A DNA stretch of 7,490 nt from Negativicutes bacterium (lineage in GTDB: Bacteria; Bacillota_C; Negativicutes; Acidaminococcales; Acidaminococcaceae), in contig RZYP01000096.1 in NCBI GenBank assembly GCA_009930275.1, forward strand, positions 1 to 7,490, given 5' to 3'. Below, in pieces: positions 1 to 6,706 of this stretch (the stretch's first letter is position 1; each line of letters opens with the position of its first letter). A model generated the notes under the pieces. The model was not told where the DNA came from. It ran no database searches and worked only from the letters and a program-made list of their open reading frames with translations. Position numbers and translations under genes: made by a program.

Positions 1-1
1 G

Positions 2-349
2 AGTGAGACAGGGAAAAACGACAAACCGGTGTTGCTTTCCCCAAATCAACAGGTTACATACTGTGAGAACGTGATCAAGCTGGAAAGTCTCCAAAACCCG
101 GAGCATCTGCTCTGGCGCGAGGGAATCTATGCTTTCGACAATGAGCGACTGATTGACATCATTGCCAAACTGGAGTTATACTACGATATTACCATACAGG
201 TTGAAGATCCGGAGATTTTCAACGTCTGCTACACCGGTAAGTTCCGCCAACGCGACGGCATCGATGAGATTCTGCATATTCTGCAGAAAATACAGTCATT
301 CAAGATTCAGAAAGATAAAGAGAAAAATATGATCATCTTGTACAGATGA
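2..349 (+). CDS. FecR-family anti-sigma factor, C-terminal part (5' truncated by window edge)
   Basis: Open from the first full codon of the window to a TGA at 347-349, giving 115 residues with no start inside the window. The GTG at 29 is internal, because the frame continues upstream of it. The sequence matches the C-terminal end of Bacteroidota FecR-like anti-sigma factors (DUF4974-type domain): a LLWREGIYAFDN stretch, then helix-strand units (LIDIIAKLELYYDITI, CYTGKF, IDEILHILQKI) and a final strand ending in MIILYR. Whole family members are usually about 300-400 residues, with a cytoplasmic anti-sigma part, one membrane helix and a periplasmic FecR domain; only the periplasmic end is seen here. 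The C-terminal domain is the part expected to contact the STN domain of the partner transporter. That fits the STN-containing SusC 270 nt downstream. The sigma factor gene would be expected to the left of the window. Family call is firm; the partner assignment is inferred from position. Confidence 0.88.
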   Translation, partial: SETGKNDKPVLLSPNQQVTYCENVIKLESLQNPEHLLWREGIYAFDNERLIDIIAKLELYYDITIQVEDPEIFNVCYTGKFRQRDGIDEILHILQKIQSFKIQKDKEKNMIILYR

Positions 350-442
350 TATGTGCCGCTTATATATTTAAATATTTTACCATATTGAGCCAACTTAATA
401 AATTCTTAACCTGATAAAAAGCATAAGATTTCATCAATCTTG

Positions 443-450
443 TACTTTTG
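443..450 (+). promoter_or_regulatory. Putative Bacteroidota -7 promoter element for the susC operon
   Basis: TACTTTTG matches the Bacteroidota -7 consensus TAnnTTTG exactly and is followed by CAC, a common continuation. It is the only match on the + strand between the anti-sigma gene and susC. A start a few bases downstream (about 453-456) would give a susC leader of roughly 165 nt. I see no TTG-type -33 element at the right distance, which could fit control by an alternative ECF sigma factor, or simply a weak promoter. The exact transcription start is inferred, not seen. Confidence 0.55.
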
Positions 451-530
451 CACGATAAACTGGATCAGATTGTGACAACGAATATTTACACTAAAAAAAA
501 GATTGCCTATGAGATAGTACCACCCTACAC

Positions 531-564
531 AATAAAAAGCGACAGGTGCGCCAACACCCATCGC
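531..564 (-). terminator. Intrinsic terminator of the antisense sRNA
   Basis: Read on the - strand, arms GCGATGGGTG (564-555) and CACCTGTCGC (548-539) form a continuous 10-bp stem with a 6-nt loop (554-549), followed at once by TTTTTATT (538-531). Eight pairs are Watson-Crick and two are G-U. On the + strand the same two positions become A-C mismatches, so the stem is intact only in the - strand RNA. The U-tract also exists only in that direction. Both facts assign it to a leftward transcript. Confidence 0.85.
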
Positions 565-610
565 AAGTTCAAGCCAACACCAGAATGACATCAAGTATTC
601 ACTTAAAACA
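531..610 (-). ncRNA. Putative cis-encoded antisense sRNA to the susC leader (DonS-like)
   Basis: On the - strand a perfect TAnnTTTG element (613-620) is followed by about 75-80 nt with no convincing gene, then a clean intrinsic terminator (531-564). Promoter, short body and terminator together make a complete small transcription unit. It is antisense to the leader of the susC mRNA, reaching to about 10 nt before the susC start codon. The RNA body has a small AAGT-GAAU-ACUU hairpin near its 5' end (about 592-605) and a 9-nt repeat (GCCAACACC on the + strand, 550-558 and 573-581), one copy of which overlaps the terminator loop and stem. In Bacteroides fragilis, DonS and related cis-encoded RNAs sit in this place and orientation, between sigma/anti-sigma genes and susC, and repress the PUL; that is prior knowledge from memory. 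Expression and effect here are inferred. Both ends are estimates. Confidence 0.7.
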
Positions 611-612
611 TA

Positions 613-620
613 CAAATATA
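613..620 (-). promoter_or_regulatory. -7 promoter element of the antisense sRNA, overlapping the susC start
   Basis: The + strand CAAATATA reads TATATTTG on the - strand, an exact TAnnTTTG match. Its upstream edge overlaps the A of the susC ATG (620-622), so any -33 contacts would fall inside the first codons of susC. No clear TTG lies at the usual distance. The predicted start is about 607-610. What raises confidence over a chance AT-rich match is the strand-specific terminator 50-80 nt downstream. Confidence 0.6.
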
Positions 621-3600
621 TGAAAAAAAACTTTGTACCAGATCACTCTATTCTAAAATTGAGTGATATTAAAGATTTAATTAAAGTCATGAAAATCTGC
701 TTAATATTCCTATTTGTTTTTGCTTTTCAATTGACAGCGGTAAATTCGAATGCACAGAATGCCGTCATTGAACTGAAATCAAATACTATAACGCTGGGGC
801 AGCTCATCCGGGAGATCGAAAAACAAACCGATTATCTGGTGGTTTTCAGCAACCGCGAAGTAGATACAAAGAAAGAGGTCAAACTTCGGGAAAAATCAAA
901 TAAAGTTTCAGAGTACCTGAACGAAGTATTCTCAAATACTGGCATAGGCTACGATTTTGAGAATAACTACATTATCCTTTCGAAAGATTCATCGGAGGGT
1001 CATCTAATGAAAACTAGGGAGAACTCCAATCAACAACAAACCGGAAAAACAATTCAGGGGCGGGTTACAGACACAAATGGAGAAGTAATCATTGGTGCCA
1101 CAATTATTGTTGAAGGAGATGCATCTAAGGGAACCATTACCGATATCGATGGGAATTACTCGATGCAGAACATACCGGAAGATGCAATCCTTGTTGTTTC
1201 TTACGTAGGCATGACATCCCAAAGAGTCCCCTTGAATGGCAGAACTACGATCAATGTCACTCTACTGGAAGATATTGAATTATTGGAAGAAGTTGTGGTA
1301 ATCGGTTACGGTTCCACAAGGAAAGATGACTTGTCCATGGCCGTATCAACCGTAAAAATGGATGCAACCATGAAGAGTCGTCCATCAAATCTGACAAGTA
1401 TGATTCAGGGATCGGTCCCTGGTGTCACCATTCAGGCAAACGGAGGAGACCCACTTTCAAGTGCTTCTCTCACAATCCGCGGTCCTGGATCAAGAGGAAA
1501 TGATAAGGTTCTGTTTGTAGTTGATGGGGTTCCCAATGCACCCTACAATGTCGAAGATGTAGAAACGGTAACCGTTTTGAAAGATGCTGCATCTGCTGCA
1601 ATTTACGGAGCATCCGTTGGTTCCGGAGGTGTCATCATTATCACCACCAAACAGGCTAGAGAAGGTAAAATTAATGTGGATGTAAACGTATCAAAAGGAT
1701 TCAAACAAGTTTGGAGATTACCGGAAACAACCACTTCTGAAGAATACAACAAAGTATGGGCTGATGCAACTGCTCTTGAACCAACCAGAACCCTCCCCAT
1801 TGTAGCCGATCCTGTCAAGTACCCATTCGGTGCAGTTACAAGAACCAACTGGTTGGATGAGGTTTTCAGAAATGCCCCTTATGATCATTACGCTGTTTCA
1901 CTTTCAGGGGGAACGGAAAATTTAAAATCATTTGCATCGTTCTCTTATGACAATGAACAAGGAATCTTGCTTAATACTTATAGTAAAAGAATTGGTGGCA
2001 AAGCTTCTATTGATTTTAAAATGAACGACTGGCTGACTGTTTCTGAGAGAATAACATTTCAGCACAGTAATGGACAGGGTAACATCAACACAACATCGCA
2101 TGAGGGTGTCTTGATCAATGCAGTATTTTTTCCTCCTTCTGCAACAATTTATGACATGGACAAAGAGGGGAATAAACTGTATGATCCGTTAACCGATCTC
2201 TACATGGGTACTTTACCACGATGGGCCGCAGCCGAAGGTATCTCCGGATACGGGGAGATACGTAATCCGGTGGCTACGCTCAACAGATTGAGACAAAACC
2301 GGCCGACGGCAAGGTTGTATTCTACCACAAGTATCGAGATGAAACCCCTTCGTAACCTCTCCATCAAAAGTGATTACACTGCGGGCCTAAACAGTTCACG
2401 ATACGAAGATTTCAGTCCAAGGGTGCCGGAACCGGGACGTCCCACCAGTGAGAACTCCCGCCAGATATCCAACACATGGAATACTAACTGGTTATGGGAA
2501 ACAATCGCAACCTATTCCGAGCTTTTCAATGATGTGCATCATATCAGTGCCATGGCTGGGTATACAATGTCAAAAGAAAATTACCGGTACGAATCAGCTA
2601 CGACATACGACTTTGACAGGGAAGACGAACATTATACCATTTGGCCAAATGCCAGCACCTATGCAAAGACAAAGCCCACAGAAGAAATCTGGGATGAAGC
2701 CATGATATCCATGTTTACGAGAATCGGTTATTCATATAATGATCGATATTTTGTGAATGCCAGTCTCCGTCGTGATGCAACATCAAAGATGATGAAGGAT
2801 AACAATTCAGGTCTGTTCCCTGCTATTTCAGCTTCATGGAAGCTTTCGGAAGAAGCCTTTTTTGCTCCATTTAGAACAACCTTTGACTTGTTCAAGATAC
2901 GTGCCAGCTATGGAGAGATTGGTAACAACACTCTCGCTCCCAGGTACTCCTATAATGTCCCCATGGGAAGAGCTCCCTGGCAGGCCTTTTACGGAGATCA
3001 ACTACAAACTGAAGCGCAGGGGGTATACAGGAGAAGTATTTCCAATCCGAATCTTACATGGGAAACATCTGTACAAACAGGTGTCGGTATTGATCTGACA
3101 ATGTTCAATCGTAAGCTGGATCTGAGTGCGGACTTTTTCAACAAACTCACCAGAGACCTTATTGAAGAGATCCCCATTACCTCAACTGCGGGTATTGAGC
3201 AGCAACCCTATGGCAACGTTGGTCGTGTACTTAACCGTGGATATGAGTTCTCAGCATCTTACAATGACAAGATTGGGAAATTCAACTATAATCTTTTCGG
3301 AAACTTCAGTACGGTGAATAATGAAGTGCTAGACCTGGGCGAACGTGCTTTTTTCCCGCATGACAATACAATCAACAGCTTGAAACCACTGCGTTCTACA
3401 GTGGGTCAACCTTGGTACTCTTATTATCTGCTCGAAACAGACGGTATTTTCCAGTCGCAAGCAGAAGTAGACGCATACACACATGAAGGAAGTAAGATCC
3501 AACCAAATGCACAAGCTGGTGACCTTAAATATGTTGATCACAACGGTGACGGAAGAATCAACGATGATGACAACCGATACATGGGTTCCGCATTGCCTGG

Positions 3601-4087
3601 TGTAACTTATGCTTTTGGTGGCGGATTCAACACTTCGGGATTCGATTTCTCATTCTTCTTCCAGGGAATAACCGATTCTAAAGTGTTTAACGGTTTTAAA
3701 CTGATGGGACTCACTGGACGTATGCAAGGAAATAACATGCTGAGTGATATTCTTGATTCATGGAATTACAACCCTGATTCCGGTATTCCCAGACTGGCTC
3801 TTCACAGTGATCCCAACGGGAATTACACACGTGCTTCTGATTTTTATCTTGAAGACGGTAGCTATTTGAGATTGAAAAATGTGACTTTCGGATATACACT
3901 CCCCAGTACGGTACTTAACAAAATTGGTCTTCCGAACTCTTCAATCAGGGTATATCTGAATGCTGAAAATCTGTATACTTTCACAAAGTATACCGGTTTC
4001 GACCCAGAAGTGGGTAATTACGGTTTGGATGGCGGTAGGTATCCAGTGCCAAGGACCTACACTATTGGTTTAAACCTGAATTTTTAA
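620..4087 (+). CDS. susC-like: SusC-like TonB-dependent outer-membrane transporter with N-terminal STN signalling domain
   Basis: This 1155-residue protein imports oligosaccharides through the outer membrane with TonB energy and is expected to signal to the FecR-like protein upstream. A charged leader of about 23 residues precedes a hydrophobic signal segment ending near SNAQ (residues 42-46). The STN domain spans about 48-122 (ITLGQLIREIEKQTDYLVVFS). A carboxypeptidase-regulatory-like domain spans about 145-217 (IQGRVTDTNGEVIIGATI). The conserved EEVVVIGYG lies at 223-231, then the plug to about 343 (LTIRGPGS, VVDGVPNAP, VLKDAASAAIYGA, GGVIIITTK). The rest is the beta barrel, ending in a terminal phenylalanine. 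A DxNxDG-type calcium-binding-like loop, DHNGDGRINDDD, is at 973-984. Length fits STN-containing SusC proteins. The start at 620 is the first in-frame ATG after the leader; an ATG at 689 (M24) would leave a more ordinary signal peptide. susD follows after 37 nt. The transported glycan cannot be read from the sequence. Confidence 0.96.
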   Translation: MKKNFVPDHSILKLSDIKDLIKVMKICLIFLFVFAFQLTAVNSNAQNAVIELKSNTITLGQLIREIEKQTDYLVVFSNREVDTKKEVKLREKSNKVSEYLNEVFSNTGIGYDFENNYIILSKDSSEGHLMKTRENSNQQQTGKTIQGRVTDTNGEVIIGATIIVEGDASKGTITDIDGNYSMQNIPEDAILVVSYVGMTSQRVPLNGRTTINVTLLEDIELLEEVVVIGYGSTRKDDLSMAVSTVKMDATMKSRPSNLTSMIQGSVPGVTIQANGGDPLSSASLTIRGPGSRGNDKVLFVVDGVPNAPYNVEDVETVTVLKDAASAAIYGASVGSGGVIIITTKQAREGKINVDVNVSKGFKQVWRLPETTTSEEYNKVWADATALEPTRTLPIVADPVKYPFGAVTRTNWLDEVFRNAPYDHYAVSLSGGTENLKSFASFSYDNEQGILLNTYSKRIGGKASIDFKMNDWLTVSERITFQHSNGQGNINTTSHEGVLINAVFFPPSATIYDMDKEGNKLYDPLTDLYMGTLPRWAAAEGISGYGEIRNPVATLNRLRQNRPTARLYSTTSIEMKPLRNLSIKSDYTAGLNSSRYEDFSPRVPEPGRPTSENSRQISNTWNTNWLWETIATYSELFNDVHHISAMAGYTMSKENYRYESATTYDFDREDEHYTIWPNASTYAKTKPTEEIWDEAMISMFTRIGYSYNDRYFVNASLRRDATSKMMKDNNSGLFPAISASWKLSEEAFFAPFRTTFDLFKIRASYGEIGNNTLAPRYSYNVPMGRAPWQAFYGDQLQTEAQGVYRRSISNPNLTWETSVQTGVGIDLTMFNRKLDLSADFFNKLTRDLIEEIPITSTAGIEQQPYGNVGRVLNRGYEFSASYNDKIGKFNYNLFGNFSTVNNEVLDLGERAFFPHDNTINSLKPLRSTVGQPWYSYYLLETDGIFQSQAEVDAYTHEGSKIQPNAQAGDLKYVDHNGDGRINDDDNRYMGSALPGVTYAFGGGFNTSGFDFSFFFQGITDSKVFNGFKLMGLTGRMQGNNMLSDILDSWNYNPDSGIPRLALHSDPNGNYTRASDFYLEDGSYLRLKNVTFGYTLPSTVLNKIGLPNSSIRVYLNAENLYTFTKYTGFDPEVGNYGLDGGRYPVPRTYTIGLNLNF

Positions 4088-4124
4088 ATCTACTTGGATC
4101 TGCAAACAATAAGAATTTTACAAA

Positions 4125-5726
4125 ATGAAAAAAATTGCATATATAATAACAGGAGCAGTAATCTTTTTGCTAGTTTTCTCAACCAGCTGTTCTGATTTTC
4201 TGGAGTTCGAATCTTATGGAGCTCCCACATTTGAGAACTACTGGAAATCTGACGATGACGTATTGGCTGCAGTCGATGGCCTATCATTCTGGCAAGCTCG
4301 GGAAGGTATTGATGGCCGCGGATTTACCTGGTTCGAAAATTGCAGTGACAACCTTGTCACGGGACGATCTCAATCTGAAGCAGATCAGATTAAAAATTTT
4401 CAGATGTCGGCAGACAACGGACGTGATGCGAAAGATAACTGGCGCATCATGTATCAGCTCATCGCCAAATCAAATGACATATTGGCAAAAGTGCCGGATT
4501 TGAAAATTACTGAGAAAGTGAAGAAGAATGCAATTGGACAGGCATATTTTCACAGGGCATTTGCATACCTCTGGCTCGCTCCCTGGTATGGAGACAATGG
4601 CCCCAATGGTGGAATACCCATTGTGACAGAGCAGACGGAATTTGACGATCTGGATGCACCCCGCCCCTCTTCTGTACTTGAGAACTATGATATGATCATC
4701 GAAGACATGTCAAAAGCTGCTGAACTATTGACATTAATGTCACAACAGCCCAACGCTGACTTGGGAAGACCTCATAAAGCTGCAGCCTGGGCTTTTACTG
4801 CACGTGCAGCACTGTATGCTGCTCAGTTTGATGCCAGCTATTATCAGACCGTACTGGACATGACATCAAAAATCATGGCACTATCCGGAAGTGACAAAAG
4901 AGCTTTATACGCAGAATTTGACAATCTTTTCAGCGAAAGCGCCAACTACAGCAGTGAGTACATCTATTCTATCCAGGGTACGGCTGTTGAAGGACCCAAA
5001 TTTGCCGGGATGTCATTTCAGAACGGAGGTTGGGGTCTCTATAATACATGGGGTTATTTCCAGCCAACCTACGAGTTGTACGATGCTTATGAGGAGGGTG
5101 ACATAAGACGCGATGTAACCATCTTATTTCCCAACCAGCATATTGAGTTTATGAGTCAGGAGATTCATTTCGGAGTGAAACCTGCAGCCATATCCAGTAC
5201 ATCGGGCATGACATTCCGTAAATGGATGCATCCATTTAGAAAGAAAGAAGATGCCGGGATCTATTTTAGCACTAACGGGAACAATCAGTCTACCCGGATG
5301 AGCATCCCCCTGATCAGGTATGCCGATATCCTTCTGATGCGTGCTGAAGCTTTGATTTGGTCAAAGGGTGAAGGTAATTCGGAAGCTAAGGAGCTCATCA
5401 ATGATGTAAGAGAACGTGCCGGGCTTCCAAGGAACAGCAATGCTACAAAAGCACAGTTAATGAATGAGCGAAGATGTGAACTTGCTTTTGAATTTCAACC
5501 AAGCCGTCACCTGGATTTGGTAAGGTGGGGTATTGCACAGCAGGAGTACGCGAAACCTCTGCATGGTGTTAAAACAATACTCAAAGACGATGGTTCTTTC
5601 GACAAGGTGGAAATTGTGGAAATCTGGCCTTCACGGAATTTCAATCCGAATGTCCATCATGTCTTCCCGATACCTCAATCGGATATCTCAAAAAGTAAAA
5701 ACCTCGTACAGAATTTGGGTTACTAA
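4125..5726 (+). CDS. susD-like: SusD/RagB-like outer-membrane glycan-binding lipoprotein
   Basis: This 533-residue partner of the upstream SusC forms the lid of the SusCD transporter and captures glycan at the cell surface. The N-terminus has MKK, a hydrophobic stretch, then STSC with lipidated Cys22, followed by SDFLEFE; acidic residues just after the cysteine agree with the Bacteroidota surface-export signal. The N-terminal half has the helical TPR-like SusD pattern (for example IGQAYFHRAFAYLWLAPWYG and KAAAWAFTARAALYAAQFD). The C-terminal RagB/SusD domain shows PLIRYADILLMRAEAL (from residue 395), ELINDVRERAGLP, ERRCELAFEF (448-457) and the closing FPIPQSDI...NLVQNLGY. Length is typical. 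The 37-nt gap to susC and the lack of a terminator between them indicate one mRNA. No Shine-Dalgarno sequence is visible; an A-rich stretch precedes the ATG, as is usual in this phylum. The ligand is unknown; the downstream GH92 points to a mannose-containing glycan by inference. Confidence 0.95.
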   Translation: MKKIAYIITGAVIFLLVFSTSCSDFLEFESYGAPTFENYWKSDDDVLAAVDGLSFWQAREGIDGRGFTWFENCSDNLVTGRSQSEADQIKNFQMSADNGRDAKDNWRIMYQLIAKSNDILAKVPDLKITEKVKKNAIGQAYFHRAFAYLWLAPWYGDNGPNGGIPIVTEQTEFDDLDAPRPSSVLENYDMIIEDMSKAAELLTLMSQQPNADLGRPHKAAAWAFTARAALYAAQFDASYYQTVLDMTSKIMALSGSDKRALYAEFDNLFSESANYSSEYIYSIQGTAVEGPKFAGMSFQNGGWGLYNTWGYFQPTYELYDAYEEGDIRRDVTILFPNQHIEFMSQEIHFGVKPAAISSTSGMTFRKWMHPFRKKEDAGIYFSTNGNNQSTRMSIPLIRYADILLMRAEALIWSKGEGNSEAKELINDVRERAGLPRNSNATKAQLMNERRCELAFEFQPSRHLDLVRWGIAQQEYAKPLHGVKTILKDDGSFDKVEIVEIWPSRNFNPNVHHVFPIPQSDISKSKNLVQNLGY

Positions 5727-5742
5727 AAAATAATATCATATT

Positions 5743-5877
5743 GAGAGCGTCTGAAGATGAATCATGTTTTCTTCATTTAACTTTTAATGGGTGAGTACAT
5801 CACTATCCATTACAGGTTGAAATGACTCCTTTTTAGGAACAGAAATAAATGTAGTAAATTGATTTTCAGGCGCTCTC
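5743..5877. repeat. Imperfect 16-bp inverted repeat element between susD and the GDPD gene
   Basis: Arms at 5743-5758 (GAGAGCGTCTGAAGAT) and 5862-5877 (ATTTTCAGGCGCTCTC) pair over 16 positions: 14 Watson-Crick and two G-U in the + strand RNA, the latter becoming A-C mismatches on the - strand. They enclose 103 nt. Inside are a hairpin at 5785-5812 (TAATGG/CCATTA and GTGA/TCAC with a 3-nt bulge) and a small one at 5827-5838 (TCCT-TTTT-AGGA). TATT directly abuts both outer ends (5739-5742 and 5878-5881), which looks like a 4-bp target-site duplication. No protein is encoded within. It could be a structured mRNA element in the operon or a MITE-like insertion; the sequence alone does not decide. 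Confidence 0.6.
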
Positions 5878-5895
5878 TATTCTTTATTATGCAAA

Positions 5896-6693
5896 ATGAA
5901 TAGAAAATCATTCCATCCGATTATCATCACGCTTTTCGTACTTATTTTTGCAATGTGTTCAGTTCCCTCTGAACGAGTCGTGATGAAACGAATCGCACAC
6001 CGTGGAGGTGTTGTTGAGAATGAAATTCCTGAAAACAGCAAAGAAGCACTGCTGCAGGCAGCAAAAAAAAATTACTGGGGTGTTGAGTTGGATATGCGTA
6101 TAACCAAGGATTCGGTGCTAATTGCACATCATGACCCTCATTTTTTAAGATACTATGGCGAATCAAGGGAAGTAACAGAAATGCGGTGGGATGAAATCGA
6201 CAGACTTGTTTCAGATAGCGGAACGAAGGTGCAGAAGCTCGAAGATGCATTGTCCCTGTGCGCAAAAGAAGGCTTAAATGTTATGATTGACAACAAGGTA
6301 AAAGGCCTACCAATAACTGTTTTTAATCAACTCATTGACTTCCTGGACACACACAATCTCCGAAAAACCGCTTTGATGATAGGGACAACTGCTTCAACAG
6401 AGCACTTCACTGGGAAAATTCGACTAAGTTGTACTAGAAAACAACTTGAACAGAATATGCTTCGCAATGATTACAATCCTGACAATTATTACTTCTTTGG
6501 CAATCCCTCAAAAGATGATGCAGCATGGGCCAAAAAAAACAACATCATGATTGTAGGTGTGATAAATGAATGGGCTATTAAAAAAGAATCGGAACAAGAA
6601 GAAGTTGAAACAATTATTCAAAATCTGAAGTTAAACGGGATAGAATTTGTACAACTTGACTCAAAGTATGATCGTTATTTCATTACAGAATAA
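5896..6693 (+). CDS. Exported glycerophosphodiester phosphodiesterase (GDPD) family protein
   Basis: This 265-residue protein has the TIM-barrel GDPD pattern, a family that hydrolyses phosphodiesters such as glycerophosphodiesters using two histidines and a metal ion. Visible motifs: AHRGG with catalytic His35-Arg36, PENS (45-48), ELDMRITKDS with metal ligands Glu64 and Asp66, AHHDP with His79-Asp80, and IDNK (131-134). Asp132 in the last replaces the glutamate usually found in the E-x-K motif, a conservative change. The C-terminal NGIEFVQLDS matches the family's final strand. An N-terminal hydrophobic segment (about 9-20) ends at Cys21, but FAMC is a poor lipobox, so lipoprotein or simple secretion are both possible. 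GH92 starts 13 nt downstream, so the two are almost surely cotranscribed. No promoter consensus is seen upstream; the inverted repeat at 5743-5877 precedes it. Its placement suggests action on a phosphodiester in the imported glycan; the actual substrate is not known. Confidence 0.87.
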   Translation: MNRKSFHPIIITLFVLIFAMCSVPSERVVMKRIAHRGGVVENEIPENSKEALLQAAKKNYWGVELDMRITKDSVLIAHHDPHFLRYYGESREVTEMRWDEIDRLVSDSGTKVQKLEDALSLCAKEGLNVMIDNKVKGLPITVFNQLIDFLDTHNLRKTALMIGTTASTEHFTGKIRLSCTRKQLEQNMLRNDYNPDNYYFFGNPSKDDAAWAKKNNIMIVGVINEWAIKKESEQEEVETIIQNLKLNGIEFVQLDSKYDRYFITE

Positions 6694-6706
6694 ATATATA
6701 TCATTG

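Noticed and set aside
364..375. Perfect 12-bp palindrome ATATTTAAATAT just after fecR
   Set aside because: Purely A/T, with no GC stem or U-tract, so it is not a convincing terminator; such palindromes arise easily in AT-rich gaps. An operator is possible but unsupported.
406..615. 69-residue open frame on the - strand in the fecR-susC gap
   Set aside because: It starts inside the antisense promoter element, runs straight through the strong - strand terminator at 531-564, and has no recognisable domain. The region is better explained as an sRNA.
1581..1649. Plug-domain sequence KDAASAAIYGASVGSGG differs from the more usual KDASSTAIYGARGANG of SusC proteins
   Set aside because: This variant is shared by a recognised subgroup of SusC-like transporters as far as I recall, and the reading frame is intact, so I do not count it as unusual.
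5727..5895. Search for a separate promoter for GDPD-GH92
   Set aside because: No TAnnTTTG match was found on the + strand in this gap, so I treat the genes as part of the susCD transcript.
6049..6062. GC-rich palindromic stretch (CTGCTGCAGGCAGC) followed by a run of A
   Set aside because: It lies inside the GDPD coding sequence. On the + strand it is followed by A, not T, and on the - strand the T-run precedes the stem, so it is not a terminator in either direction.
5942..6265. 107-residue open frame on the - strand inside the GDPD gene
   Set aside because: It is a shadow of the GDPD frame, which carries clear catalytic motifs; the - strand translation shows no domain.
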